Shown here in pieces: positions 55,487 through 64,000 of a stretch of 64,000 nt of DNA. The position numbers and the translations under genes are program-made. The DNA is from Gaetbulibacter_A aestuarii (GTDB lineage Bacteria > Bacteroidota > Bacteroidia > Flavobacteriales > Flavobacteriaceae). A model generated the notes under the pieces. That model had not been told where the DNA came from, searched no databases, and saw only the letters and a list, made by a program, of their open reading frames with translations. The stretch lies in contig NZ_BAABAY010000001.1 of NCBI RefSeq assembly GCF_039537665.1, positions 124,001-188,000 on the forward strand, written 5' to 3'. Every line of letters begins with the position of its first letter. Positions within the stretch are counted from its first letter, which is position 1.

Positions 55487-57442
55487 CACTCGGTTTAACT
55501 TTCGAGACAAGAGCATTTTTAAACCGGAGTAATCTTTAACTTCCTCAAGGACACTAGTGTTTGAGGAAGTTTTATTTTTAAGGGTTTCTGCCTGAAATTG
55601 CTTGACCTTCTGATCTATCAAAAAGCAGCGTAAACTTAAAATCGTTTCACTAACCAACTGTGCCACCGTGTGGTTTTTTTCTTTTGGAAAAATATTCATC
55701 CTATTCCAATCGTCCAAAGTGTAGCGCTCATCTTCCATAAGGATTGTGGTGATCTCACTAGCCATGTCACCATCAACCTTATTAATAAAGGATTTTAAAT
55801 TAAAATCGGCATGTTTATTTAATTCGTCAATGATGGTATAGTATAAATGCTTGAATTTTTCATTTGTAAATTCCATTTCATCTTCCTGAAGATCTAAAAA
55901 TACTTTTTCAAACACCTTGGCCTCCTGAATAACCGGTTCTAAAATAAGCTCTCCGAGATCGTTCTCCTTTAAGATAAGATCTTCAAAATCTTCAGTTTTA
56001 TTTCCGTAAAGTAAAAGAATTTTGATGATCTCCCGCTCCAACACATATTGTACATCGACCTTTTCAACGGTTTGCTTGTTCTTGATAACCTCAAAGGACT
56101 TTTGATAATCGCGTTTGTATTTTTTATCAGCTTCCTGAATATCCTTTTTATTGATTTGCGCAAGCGTACTGAACAAAACGCCTTCACTGATATCCATGAT
56201 CTTGGCACATTCCTGAATATAGATTTCCTTCTTAATACGATCAGGGATCTTTGAGATACTATTCACAATATCGCGAATAGTTTCAGCTTTTTTTATCGGA
56301 TCGTTTTTGGATTCCTCATAGAGCACCGAAGCTTTAAACTGGATAAAATCCTTGGCATTTTCCTCAAGATACAACGTCAGTTCTTCCAACGAATTTTCTC
56401 TAGCAAAACTATCGGGATCCTCACCTTCCGGGAAGGTACAAACCTTAACATTCATACCTTGCTCCAGGATCAGATCAATGCCTCGCAAGGAGGCACGTAA
56501 TCCTGCCGCATCGCCATCAAAAAGTACCGTAATGTTTTTGGTAAGTCGATTGATCAGTCGTATTTGCTCTGAAGTCAAAGCCGTCCCCGAAGAAGACACT
56601 ACATTTTTAATCCCACGTTGATGGAATTGGATCACATCTGTATAGCCTTCCACCAAATAACAATTATCTTCTTTAGCAATACTTTGCTTGGCCATATAAA
56701 TACCATAAAGCACTTTACTTTTATGGTAAATGGGACTTTCAGGAGAATTTAAATACTTAGCAGCTTTTTTGTCGTTGGTCAAAATACGTCCACCGAAACC
56801 TAAGATACGGCCGCTCATACTTTTTATAGGGAACATGACCCGGCCTTTAAAACGATCAAATTGCTTTTCTTCCTTTACAATAGTGAGACCGGTTTTCTCT
56901 AAAAATTCTAGCTGATATCCTTTTTTCAAGGCAGCATCGGTGAAGGCAGACCAATCATCTAAAGAATAACCCAGATCAAATTCCTTAATCGTTTCGTTAG
57001 TAAAACCTCGCTCTTTAAAATAACTAAGTCCGATAGATTTTCCCTGATCGGTTTTGTATAGGATATTTTGAAAATAAGAACTGGCAAATTCACTCACCAA
57101 ATACAAACTTTCCCGCTCACTGGCCTGTTCTTTTTGTTCATCAGACTGCTCGGTTTCTTCAATTTCAATATTGTATTTTTTTGCTAGATATTTAATAGCC
57201 TCCGGATAAGTAAAATGTTCGTGCTCCATTAAAAAAGCCACCACATTCCCGCCTTTCCCGCTTGAAAAATCTTTCCAGATCTGCTTCACTGGCGACACCA
57301 TGAAACTCGGTGAGCGTTCATCAGAAAACGGACTTAATCCTTTAAAGTTACTTCCTGCTTTTTTAAGTTGCACAAAATCACCAATAACCTCCTCTACTCG
57401 AGCGGTTTCAAATACCTGATCTATGGTTGTTGGTGATATCAA
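55481..57442 (-). CDS. dnaG: DNA primase DnaG with degenerate zinc-binding domain
   Basis: The 653-residue protein has the DnaG layout. An N-terminal domain reads FKGLSPFSDERSPSFMVSP then DFSSGKGGNVVAFLM. A Toprim core includes VEGYTDVIQFHQRGIKNVVSSSGTALT and LFDGDAAGLRASLRG. A C-terminal helicase-binding region follows. In most DnaG proteins the first domain is a Cys/His zinc ribbon (LCPFH...C.GCG). Here Ser and Asp stand at the ligand positions, so it should not bind zinc. It makes primers for replication. It is a single gene convergent with the response regulator. Confidence 0.93.
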   Translation of the reverse strand: MISPTTIDQVFETARVEEVIGDFVQLKKAGSNFKGLSPFSDERSPSFMVSPVKQIWKDFSSGKGGNVVAFLMEHEHFTYPEAIKYLAKKYNIEIEETEQSDEQKEQASERESLYLVSEFASSYFQNILYKTDQGKSIGLSYFKERGFTNETIKEFDLGYSLDDWSAFTDAALKKGYQLEFLEKTGLTIVKEEKQFDRFKGRVMFPIKSMSGRILGFGGRILTNDKKAAKYLNSPESPIYHKSKVLYGIYMAKQSIAKEDNCYLVEGYTDVIQFHQRGIKNVVSSSGTALTSEQIRLINRLTKNITVLFDGDAAGLRASLRGIDLILEQGMNVKVCTFPEGEDPDSFARENSLEELTLYLEENAKDFIQFKASVLYEESKNDPIKKAETIRDIVNSISKIPDRIKKEIYIQECAKIMDISEGVLFSTLAQINKKDIQEADKKYKRDYQKSFEVIKNKQTVEKVDVQYVLEREIIKILLLYGNKTEDFEDLILKENDLGELILEPVIQEAKVFEKVFLDLQEDEMEFTNEKFKHLYYTIIDELNKHADFNLKSFINKVDGDMASEITTILMEDERYTLDDWNRMNIFPKEKNHTVAQLVSETILSLRCFLIDQKVKQFQAETLKNKTSSNTSVLEEVKDYSGLKMLLSRKLNRVL

Positions 57443-57530
57443 AGTCTGAAATTATTAGGATTGTAAATGTACTATATAAGAATTGATTTTTGAAATTTAT
57501 TCCACGGATGAATCTAGCAAAAACCAAATA

Positions 57531-57558
57531 AAAACCCTCAGCATTCTGAGGGTTTTTT
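57531..57558 (-). terminator. bidirectional terminator
   Basis: AACCCTCAG-CATT-CTGAGGGTT has T-runs on both strands and can end the minus-strand outer membrane protein operon. It lies 34 bases past that gene's stop. Confidence 0.85.
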
Positions 57559-57591
57559 CGACTAACACAAATTCAATATGGATTTTAACTC

Positions 57592-58671
57592 TTAATCTAC
57601 ATCAAAGCGAATTCCTAAAGAGATATTTCGCTGATCTACCGCCTGATCCTGAAAAATGGGAGACAGATCGTATTTTACGTAAATAGCAGTATCATCAAAA
57701 GCAACATAGGCACTTAATCCGTAAACCAAATTAGATGTATTGAAACCACCTTTTTGCTTTTCTTTTTTACGATCACCATCAATGCTGTATTTTAATTTTT
57801 GACGGGTTCCGATATTGAATCCACCGTAACCACCCAGACCAATTTTAAATTGATTTTGAGTAGAATACCTAAAATAGGTGTCGTGGTCATAGCGCTTGGA
57901 AGGACCAAATTCGAAATGTACCGGGAACACAAGATTCGTCATTGAAAGTTTAGATTTTCTCAAATTCTCTGGAAATGTCTGCAAGCTTATTTGGCCGTCC
58001 TGATTTACGAAATACTGATTGTCATCCGGCTTCAAACCGTTGATCTGCAAAGACACTCCATATTTTAATCGTAAAAAATTAGAGTTATCGAACACCCGAT
58101 TTTTCCAGGCCCAGCCAATTTCAAAAAAGCGAGAACCTCCAAATTTATAGGGAGAATCATCAAGAGGTTGTCCCTCAATAATAGCATTGTTCAATCCAAA
58201 GGCCAAAACAAAATCACTAGTCGTTCTAAGATCGTACTTTCTGGGTTTATTCTTTTTATTGATCTGAATGCCGGCAAAACTATATTCTTCACCATCTATT
58301 GTTATTCCGATCTTAGAAGGGTCTTTATCGTCATTTGTATAATAGCCTTCCTCATTTCTTTGAAGCAAGGCAATTTTATTATCAATAATACTCAGCCGAT
58401 TCTCAATGTTCATAGCACGTTTTTTGGCGGCTTCTTTCTTTAAAATATCAGCTTCTTCAGTGGTTATATAGCCCTTTTCCAATCGGGTGTCGATAGCCTC
58501 AACCTCAGCCCTCAAGAAGGCGCGTTCTTCTTCTTTAACAGATTCTTTAGCCGCCATCAAACGGTCTATTTTTTCTGTATTATTGGTTTTAGGAATACTA
58601 TCCTGAGCCTGTATTACGGCCATATTAAAGGATAAGACAAAAAGTGCTAAAAATTTTGTAATGGTTTGCAT
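57592..58671 (-). CDS. outer membrane beta-barrel protein with helical periplasmic part
   Basis: I use the ATG at 58671 (MQTITKFLALFVLSF), which gives a signal peptide and 359 residues. Residues 30-100 are a charged coiled coil (DRLMAAKESVKEEERAFLRAEVEAIDTRLEKG). The rest shows alternating strands with aromatic girdles that end YVKYDLSPIFQ then ISLGIRFDVD, typical of a porin-family barrel. It is the last gene of the sigma factor / anti-sigma factor / outer membrane protein operon, which suggests that it is the output or signal partner of that envelope-stress pair. Confidence 0.7.
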   Translation of the reverse strand: MQTITKFLALFVLSFNMAVIQAQDSIPKTNNTEKIDRLMAAKESVKEEERAFLRAEVEAIDTRLEKGYITTEEADILKKEAAKKRAMNIENRLSIIDNKIALLQRNEEGYYTNDDKDPSKIGITIDGEEYSFAGIQINKKNKPRKYDLRTTSDFVLAFGLNNAIIEGQPLDDSPYKFGGSRFFEIGWAWKNRVFDNSNFLRLKYGVSLQINGLKPDDNQYFVNQDGQISLQTFPENLRKSKLSMTNLVFPVHFEFGPSKRYDHDTYFRYSTQNQFKIGLGGYGGFNIGTRQKLKYSIDGDRKKEKQKGGFNTSNLVYGLSAYVAFDDTAIYVKYDLSPIFQDQAVDQRNISLGIRFDVD

Positions 58672-58720
58672 AACTGTTCGTTTTTTGATGTTTAATTGAT
58701 TTATTATGATTTGATTGATA

Positions 58721-59506
58721 TTAATTATTTCGATTAGCAACAGTTGTTTTTACTGAATTGAAACTCGATTTCAAAGCGTCAAAAACCTTAGTTCTGAAAG
58801 ATTCGTCCAATTCATTTTCCACATCCGCTAACAAAGCGTCTGCATCTACAGTGCCTTTGGTTTTATTTATAAATTTCTGCCGTTGAATATCTTTTTCAGC
58901 TGCAGTAAATAAGGAATCGAGATAAGCATCCGAAACCTCCTGCTGACGATCAGCAACTGCCTGAACATTTTTTACAATGTCTTCGATCTTTTGAGCTTCA
59001 AAATCAGATGTGTTATCAGCTATTTCTGAGGAGGCTTTATTACCTGGCAAAGGATTTCGTGCGACAGATTCATCTAAGACTATACTTTCCTGAATAATTA
59101 TTGGGTTTTCAATTTTATTCGATGCAGGGGCCTCAGGTTTTACAAGGCGCTCGGCTACCGCATTAAGTGAGGCTTTAGGAGTCAGATTATCTTGTTCATT
59201 TTTAACTGCAGGAACGTCCTTTTTAGTTTCTGTTTCAACCTCAGTATTCAACGGTGTTTTTACTACTTTGATAGGCGTATTTTGATCCATTACCGCATTT
59301 GAATCAGCATTAAAAAACTGGGATACCAACAGCAGTAACCCCACAAGACTTGCTGCAATACCCATCCACAAAATAGGACTGACTTTTTTAGGTCCCTCCT
59401 CAGCTTCCAACCTTTGTGAAAGTTTCTCCCAGGCACCTTCAGAAGGCTCTAAACGGCGCTTTCCCAGTTTGGTTCTTATCTCGTTATCAAATTTATTTTG
59501 CTCCAT
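58721..59506 (-). CDS. anti-sigma factor-like membrane protein
   Basis: The ATG at 59506 (MEQNKFDNEIRTKLGKRRLEPSE) gives 261 residues and fits the overlap with the sigma gene; longer starts run through the sigma gene. A cytoplasmic anti-sigma-like part of about 45 residues is followed by one membrane helix (ILWMGIAASLVGLLLLVSQFF). A Pro/Glu/Lys-rich periplasmic region with two helical stretches completes it. The layout matches single-pass anti-sigma factors that hold an ECF sigma factor at the membrane. It starts 14 bases before the sigma gene ends. Confidence 0.75.
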   Translation of the reverse strand: MEQNKFDNEIRTKLGKRRLEPSEGAWEKLSQRLEAEEGPKKVSPILWMGIAASLVGLLLLVSQFFNADSNAVMDQNTPIKVVKTPLNTEVETETKKDVPAVKNEQDNLTPKASLNAVAERLVKPEAPASNKIENPIIIQESIVLDESVARNPLPGNKASSEIADNTSDFEAQKIEDIVKNVQAVADRQQEVSDAYLDSLFTAAEKDIQRQKFINKTKGTVDADALLADVENELDESFRTKVFDALKSSFNSVKTTVANRNN

Positions 59507-60065
59507 AACTTGTTCTTTTATCGAATGCTGCAAGTTTTCCCTGAAGCAGCTTTCGTGCTTTAAATAATTGTGATTTTGAAGTGCCCTCGGTGATATCCAA
59601 AAGCTTCGCGATCTCGTGATGTTTATAACCTTCAATAGCATACAAAACAAAAACGGTCTTGTAACCTTCAGGTAAGGTGTCAATTGCATTCTGAATATCT
59701 GCGACCTCAAGTGAGGAGGTGTTTTGAGCAACATCCTTAACAACCTGATCTTCTATGGATATCTCCATTTTTTTTTGTTGCCTTAGAAAGGAAATGGCTT
59801 CTCTCACCATAATTTTTCGAATCCAGCCTTCAAAACTTCCTTCTCCTCTATAGTTTTTCAAATGGGTAAAAACCTTAAAAAACCCCGAAAGCATCACATC
59901 TTCAGCTTGTTGTAAGTCATTGATATAATATCTGCAAACACTCAACATTTTGGAGGCATATAATTCATATAACCGGTGTTGTGCCTCCCGATTATTCTTT
60001 TTTGCTTTCTGAATAAGCGCCTTTTCGTTATTGTTAAGGGATATGACTTTCAAAAATGATTTCAT
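59493..60065 (-). CDS. ECF-type RNA polymerase sigma factor
   Basis: I take the ATG at 60065 (MKSFLKVISLNNNEKALIQ), giving 190 residues. Region 2 reads LYASKMLSVCRYYINDLQQAEDVMLSGFFKVFTHLKNYRGEGSFEGWI. Region 4 reads LPEGYKTVFVLYAIEGYKHHEIAKLLDITEGTSKSQLFKARKLL. This is a normal ECF sigma factor without extra domains. It overlaps the anti-sigma gene by 14 bases, and an outer membrane protein gene follows, forming a typical envelope-signal operon. Confidence 0.92.
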   Translation of the reverse strand: MKSFLKVISLNNNEKALIQKAKKNNREAQHRLYELYASKMLSVCRYYINDLQQAEDVMLSGFFKVFTHLKNYRGEGSFEGWIRKIMVREAISFLRQQKKMEISIEDQVVKDVAQNTSSLEVADIQNAIDTLPEGYKTVFVLYAIEGYKHHEIAKLLDITEGTSKSQLFKARKLLQGKLAAFDKRTSYGAK

Positions 60066-60241
60066 TTTGCTTTCTACTTTAATAGACGCTAATTTTTTAA
60101 AAATGGTTGCCTGGGACGAATAAAAAAATTTCAAACAATTATTATTCCAATAATTTAAGCCTAAATATTAGCTTTAATTGAAAATTATCATCAGCAAATT
60201 TTGTCAAACACTAATTTATTCTTTTTAAACGGTCAATTTTA

Positions 60242-60272
60242 TTGAATTTCTTTCAAATTATAATTATATTTC
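60242..60272 (+). promoter_or_regulatory. promoter of the ATP-grasp operon
   Basis: TTG (60242-60244), a 20-base spacer and TATATTTC (60265-60272) come close to the Bacteroidota consensus, with only the last G missing. The ATG lies 15 bases on. Confidence 0.6.
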
Positions 60273-60287
60273 ATCAAAAGAGCACAT

Positions 60288-61730
60288 ATGGCCAATGACA
60301 GTTTATTTTCTTCTTACAGCTTGCTTCCGGAAACCTGGGATGAGATGTACGATGATCGTTCGAAAATACGCTCCCAATACGATATCATCAACGATTACCT
60401 GAAGGCAACATCGCCTGAAAAACTATATAAAAAGGAAGAACTGACCAGGCAATTATTTATGAGCCAGGGTGTTACCTTTACGGTGTATAGTGATGAACAA
60501 GGCATTGAAAAAATTTTCCCTTTCGATATTATTCCAAGAATTATTACGGCTAAAGAATGGGATAAAATAGATCGCGGCATCAAGCAGCGATTAAAAGCTC
60601 TAAACTTGTTTATCAAGGATATTTATCATGATCAATTTATTATAAAGGACGGCATTATTCCCGCAGACCTTATTTATTCGTGCCCAAATTTCCTCAGGGA
60701 AATGATGGGAGTAGATGTTCCGCATGATGTTTATGTTCATATTGCAGGTGTAGATCTCATCCGAAACAATGACGGTGAGTTTTATGTTTTGGAAGATAAT
60801 TTAAGAACCCCTTCCGGTGTGAGTTACATGCTGGAAAATCGTGAAATTTCAAAACGGATCTATCCCGGTATTTTGCCAAAAAATGAAATTCGTTCTGTTT
60901 CTGATTACCCTAATGTACTTTATAAGAAATTAAGTGAGTTATCGGATCAGGCAGAACCTAATGTGGTGCTTTTAACTCCGGGAATTTATAATTCAGCCTA
61001 TTACGAGCATTCCACACTTGCGCGATTAATGGGAATCGAATTGGTTGAAGGTAGCGACCTTTTGGTAAAAGACCATTTTGTTTATATGAAAACTACGAAT
61101 GGGTTAAAACGTGTTGATGTCATTTACCGTCGTGTTGATGATGATTATTTAGATCCTTTAGAGTTTAAAGCTGAGAGCACCCTGGGTGTTGCCGGTATTA
61201 TGGCAGCCTATCGAAAAGGTCATGTAAATATTGTAAATGCCCCCGGTACAGGTGTAGCTGATGATAAAGCCATCTATGTTTACGTGCCGGATATGATACG
61301 GTATTATTTAGATGAAGAACCGATACTTAAAAATATTGAAACCTATCAATTAGCAAAACCTGAAGATTTCGAATTCGTTACTAAAAACATTCGTAAAATG
61401 GTGATCAAAAAAACCGATGGTAGCGGTGGTTATGGGATGCTCATGGGGCACGAAGCTACGGAAGAAGAGATTGAAGATTATCTAAAAACGGTTCGTGAAA
61501 ATCCTACCAATTTTATCGCCCAGCCTATTTTGAGGTTATCTACGGCGCCTTGCTGTATTGATGGGAAGTTATCACCAAGATGTGTCGACCTACGTCCCTT
61601 TGCCCTAACCGGTCGTGACGGTATCGATATTACCCCGGGTGGCTTAACACGTGTGGCGTTGAAAAAAGGCTCTTTGGTAGTAAACAGTTCTCAAGGTGGT
61701 GGTAGTAAGGATACCTGGGTGATTCAATAA
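60288..61730 (+). CDS. circularly permuted ATP-grasp type 2 protein
   Basis: The 480-residue protein has the motifs of the circularly permuted ATP-grasp family (DUF404/407): WDEMYDDRSKIRSQYD, YVLEDNLRTPSGVSYMLENR, VIKKTDGSGGYGML and LRPFALTG, ending GGGSKDTWV. Members are predicted to form amide bonds with ATP, probably to peptides or to a small acidic product. It is the first gene of a three-gene operon with an alpha-E protein and a transglutaminase-like protease. This set is known from comparative genomics as a linked peptide-ligase/protease system. No substrate is established. Confidence 0.9.
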   Translation: MANDSLFSSYSLLPETWDEMYDDRSKIRSQYDIINDYLKATSPEKLYKKEELTRQLFMSQGVTFTVYSDEQGIEKIFPFDIIPRIITAKEWDKIDRGIKQRLKALNLFIKDIYHDQFIIKDGIIPADLIYSCPNFLREMMGVDVPHDVYVHIAGVDLIRNNDGEFYVLEDNLRTPSGVSYMLENREISKRIYPGILPKNEIRSVSDYPNVLYKKLSELSDQAEPNVVLLTPGIYNSAYYEHSTLARLMGIELVEGSDLLVKDHFVYMKTTNGLKRVDVIYRRVDDDYLDPLEFKAESTLGVAGIMAAYRKGHVNIVNAPGTGVADDKAIYVYVPDMIRYYLDEEPILKNIETYQLAKPEDFEFVTKNIRKMVIKKTDGSGGYGMLMGHEATEEEIEDYLKTVRENPTNFIAQPILRLSTAPCCIDGKLSPRCVDLRPFALTGRDGIDITPGGLTRVALKKGSLVVNSSQGGGSKDTWVIQ

Positions 61731-61745
61731 TAAAAAACAAGAACA

Positions 61746-62675
61746 ATGTTAAGTAGAGTTGCAAATAATTTGATTTGGTTAGACCGCTATATGGAACGCG
61801 GCAATAGTATTATTAATTTACTTAAGCTAAATTTCACGGCAAATCAGGATTCTCCTGAGTTATTTCCCTGGGCGCCAATCATAAAAAATTATAATGATCA
61901 CGATAACGATTTTACCACGGAAGACCCCATTGAATGTATTGAATACATGGTCTTTAATACAGGACACAGCAATTCTATTGTTAATATTGTGACGCGGGCA
62001 CGTGAGAACGCGCGGAGTGTTCAGGAGCATATTTCCCGTGAATTATGGTTGAACGTAAATAATTATTATTTATTCCTAACGGATAAAACCTTACCACAAC
62101 AATTACAAGAAGGTGACCCCATTATGTTTTTGGACCGCTTAAAATCCTTTCATTTAATGTATCAGGGGAATACAGATCTAACGCAAGAACGTGGACCATC
62201 ATATTATTTTATGAGTGTTGGTAAATATCTGGAGCGTGTTATTCAGATCTCCGATTATACAGCAATAAAATTGGTAGAAATTTCGAAGACTACTGACCGT
62301 TTAGAACAAACCTTTTACTGGAAAAACTTATTATTATCTCTTGGTGGTTACCAGTTGTATTTGAAAAAACACAAGTCGGCATTCACTGAAGGTCACGTTA
62401 TTACCATGGTTTTTCAGGATAAACTATTTCCGCGATCGGTATATTATTGCATCAATAAATTATATATGCACATTCAAAAACTCATTGAGATCCAGGAACT
62501 TGAAAAAAATAATCTAGAATTTTTACTGGGAAAGCTGGAAAGTACAATAAAATATACTACTATTGACAGCATAAATGAACAAGGTTTAGAAAACTTTATT
62601 CAAGAGATCAAAGACGACATCAGAAATATATCTTTAAGTATAAATACGGTGTATTTTTCAAACGCCAACTCATAA
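61746..62675 (+). CDS. alpha-E domain protein
   Basis: The 309-residue all-helical protein has the DUF403/alpha-E start LSRVANNLIWLDRYMERGNSI, then VTRARENARSVQEHIS and YFMSVGKYLERVIQISDYTAIKL. Alpha-E proteins always occur with circularly permuted ATP-grasp genes and sometimes are fused to them. They are thought to support the ligase reaction. It begins 15 bases after that gene and ends five bases before the transglutaminase-like gene. Confidence 0.88.
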   Translation: MLSRVANNLIWLDRYMERGNSIINLLKLNFTANQDSPELFPWAPIIKNYNDHDNDFTTEDPIECIEYMVFNTGHSNSIVNIVTRARENARSVQEHISRELWLNVNNYYLFLTDKTLPQQLQEGDPIMFLDRLKSFHLMYQGNTDLTQERGPSYYFMSVGKYLERVIQISDYTAIKLVEISKTTDRLEQTFYWKNLLLSLGGYQLYLKKHKSAFTEGHVITMVFQDKLFPRSVYYCINKLYMHIQKLIEIQELEKNNLEFLLGKLESTIKYTTIDSINEQGLENFIQEIKDDIRNISLSINTVYFSNANS

Positions 62676-62680
62676 CGAAC

Positions 62681-63631
62681 ATGCCAAGGTTTTACATAAA
62701 ACACCTTACCAAGTACACTTACAGTGACTTTGTTATTGACGGGGCCAACCAGATCATGTTGTTTCCTATCGAGGACACTTACCAAAAGGTTATCAATCAA
62801 ACCATAAAAATCACCAATCAGCCTAATGTTGAGACGTTTCAGGATTTTTACGGGAACACGGTAGGTTCTTTTATGGTAATCGTGCCACATAACTTTCTAT
62901 CTATTTCCTCAGAAGTTGAAGTGGAGACCAGCGAACAGATTTTTCCTGAAGACCATGTTGATCCGGTAGAACAATGGGACGCCGTAAAAGGATTTAAAGG
63001 AGATCCTGAATTTATAGATTTTCTTAAGTATAAAACCTTTGATGGTACTCCGGAGATCTTCAACATGATTCAAGCGGAAGATAGAACAAAACAAACGCCG
63101 TATAAGTTAGCTTTAAAGTTTTGTGAGTTTATTTACAAGAATTTTGAATACAAACCGGGCATTACAACCGTAGATTCTAAACTGGATCTGGTTTGGAATT
63201 TAAAAGCCGGAGTTTGCCAGGATTTCACTCATATTCTATTACAAATGGTTCGCATGCTTGGAATTCCGGCACGTTATGTAAGCGGTTATATTTGTCCGAG
63301 TGACGAAAACGTTCGTGGTGAAGGCGCAACCCATGCCTGGATTGAAGTTTATATCCCGTTTTATGGTTGGTTAGGCATTGATCCTACAAATAATGCCATC
63401 GCGAATCAGTATCACGTAAAACTTGCAACAGGCCGGGATTATAAAGATTGTTCACCGGTTAAAGGTGTTTATAAAGGCCAGGCTAAAGACGACCTGTTTG
63501 TTAAAGTAAAAGTCAGTACCGTAAAAAGTAATACCGAAAACCTGGTATTTCCGGTGAATGAAAAAGATAAGATCTCGAATAGTTTCAGGAAAAATCAGGA
63601 GATCCTTCAGCAAATGCAACAGCAGCAATAA
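62681..63631 (+). CDS. transglutaminase-like cysteine protease
   Basis: The 316-residue protein has an N-terminal beta domain (YIKHLTKYTYSDFVIDGANQ). The transglutaminase core has Cys in GVCQDFTH, His in ATHAWIEVYIP and Asp in GIDPTNN, so the catalytic triad is complete. There is no signal peptide, so it acts in the cytoplasm. Together with the ATP-grasp and alpha-E proteins it probably makes and cleaves an amide-linked product. It is the last gene of the operon and is convergent with the polyprenyl synthetase gene, with only three bases between stops. Confidence 0.9.
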   Translation: MPRFYIKHLTKYTYSDFVIDGANQIMLFPIEDTYQKVINQTIKITNQPNVETFQDFYGNTVGSFMVIVPHNFLSISSEVEVETSEQIFPEDHVDPVEQWDAVKGFKGDPEFIDFLKYKTFDGTPEIFNMIQAEDRTKQTPYKLALKFCEFIYKNFEYKPGITTVDSKLDLVWNLKAGVCQDFTHILLQMVRMLGIPARYVSGYICPSDENVRGEGATHAWIEVYIPFYGWLGIDPTNNAIANQYHVKLATGRDYKDCSPVKGVYKGQAKDDLFVKVKVSTVKSNTENLVFPVNEKDKISNSFRKNQEILQQMQQQQ

Positions 63632-63634
63632 GGT

Positions 63635-64000
63635 TTACTTTTTGCGATCGATCACGTAGTTTACCATGAGTTTTAAGGCGGCTTTAAATTCCGATTCCGG
63701 ATAAGTGCCCAGCGTATCTAAAGCTTCTTTTTGATAACCTTTCATCACCTTGGTTGCATACTCCAATCCTCCTTTTTCTTTAACGAAAGCAATCACCTGT
63801 TTTACGCGATCTTTATCTTTATTGTGATTTTTTATGGAGTTGATCAGCCAATCTTTATCCTTTTTTTCTACTTGATTCATCACATAGATCAAGGGCAAGG
63901 TCAATTTTTGCTCTTTAATATCTATTCCGGTGGGTTTACCTATCTGGTCGTCACCGTAATCAAAAAGGTCGTCTTTAATTTGAAAAGCCATACCTATAAG
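63635..64000 (-). CDS. polyprenyl synthetase, C-terminal part (cut by the window edge)
   Basis: The frame is open to the window end, and the last complete codons in view read LIGMAFQIKDDLFDYG. This contains the second Asp-rich motif DDxxD of trans-prenyltransferases. The remaining residues up to VNYVIDRKK form the usual helical C-terminus. The product joins isopentenyl diphosphate units to an allylic diphosphate, most likely octaprenyl or similar for menaquinone. The internal ATG at 63991 is not the true start. Confidence 0.88.
   Translation of the reverse strand, partial: LIGMAFQIKDDLFDYGDDQIGKPTGIDIKEQKLTLPLIYVMNQVEKKDKDWLINSIKNHNKDKDRVKQVIAFVKEKGGLEYATKVMKGYQKEALDTLGTYPESEFKAALKLMVNYVIDRKK

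Overview
The window looks like chromosomal DNA of a marine-type member of the Flavobacteriaceae (Bacteroidota). The evidence is a complete gldKLMN set, gldB-gldC, a secreted protease with a type IX secretion tail, carboxypeptidase-regulatory-type TonB receptors, the TTG...TAnnTTTG promoter pattern of the phylum, AT-rich DNA and little use of Shine-Dalgarno sequences.

Layout. (1) 1-1.6 kb: 3' part of an esterase/polysaccharide deacetylase fusion and a decayed MFS transporter remnant. (2) 1.6-10.9 kb: an accessory region of small unknown genes, a T9SS-secreted M43 metalloprotease, a lipoprotein, a broken SUKH gene, a HigB/HigA-ImmA toxin-antitoxin pair and a fulvocin C-related cysteine-rich lipoprotein. 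Several of these units are separated by related non-coding junctions with a CGTTG core. One unit starts and ends with complementary 9-mers, as expected for an integron-type gene cassette. No integron integrase is visible. (3) 11.1-15.6 kb: a type III restriction-modification pair with a perfect 15-bp hairpin between mod and res. (4) 15.9-19.3 kb: an integration module (zinc-ribbon protein, MerR-like regulator, small ORF, large serine recombinase) abutting the 3' end of an initiator tRNA gene. The recombinase reading frame runs into the tRNA gene. (5) 19.4-64 kb: conserved core chromosome.

Core region. The minus-strand gldK-L-M-N operon encodes the gliding motor and type IX secretion trans-envelope complex, and gldB-gldC lie 25 kb further on. 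Other blocks are miaB / sigma-54 activator / lptE / TPR / secG, groES-groEL, purH, the rod-shape operon mreB-mreC-mreD-mrdA-rodA followed by a lipoprotein deformylase homologue, nadE, dnaG, an ECF sigma/anti-sigma/outer membrane protein operon, and a circularly permuted ATP-grasp / alpha-E / transglutaminase operon. The window ends inside a polyprenyl synthetase.

Connections. The M43 protease in the accessory region needs the GldKLMN machinery for export. A GG-N10-GC (-24/-12) element precedes groES, and a sigma-54 AAA+ activator is encoded 2 kb upstream. Points worth a second look are the cassette-like array, the fulvocin C-like protein, the mod-res hairpin, dyads in all three gldKLMN gaps, a receiver domain with Glu at the phosphorylation position, a primase without zinc ligands and an arginase-fold protein without canonical metal ligands.
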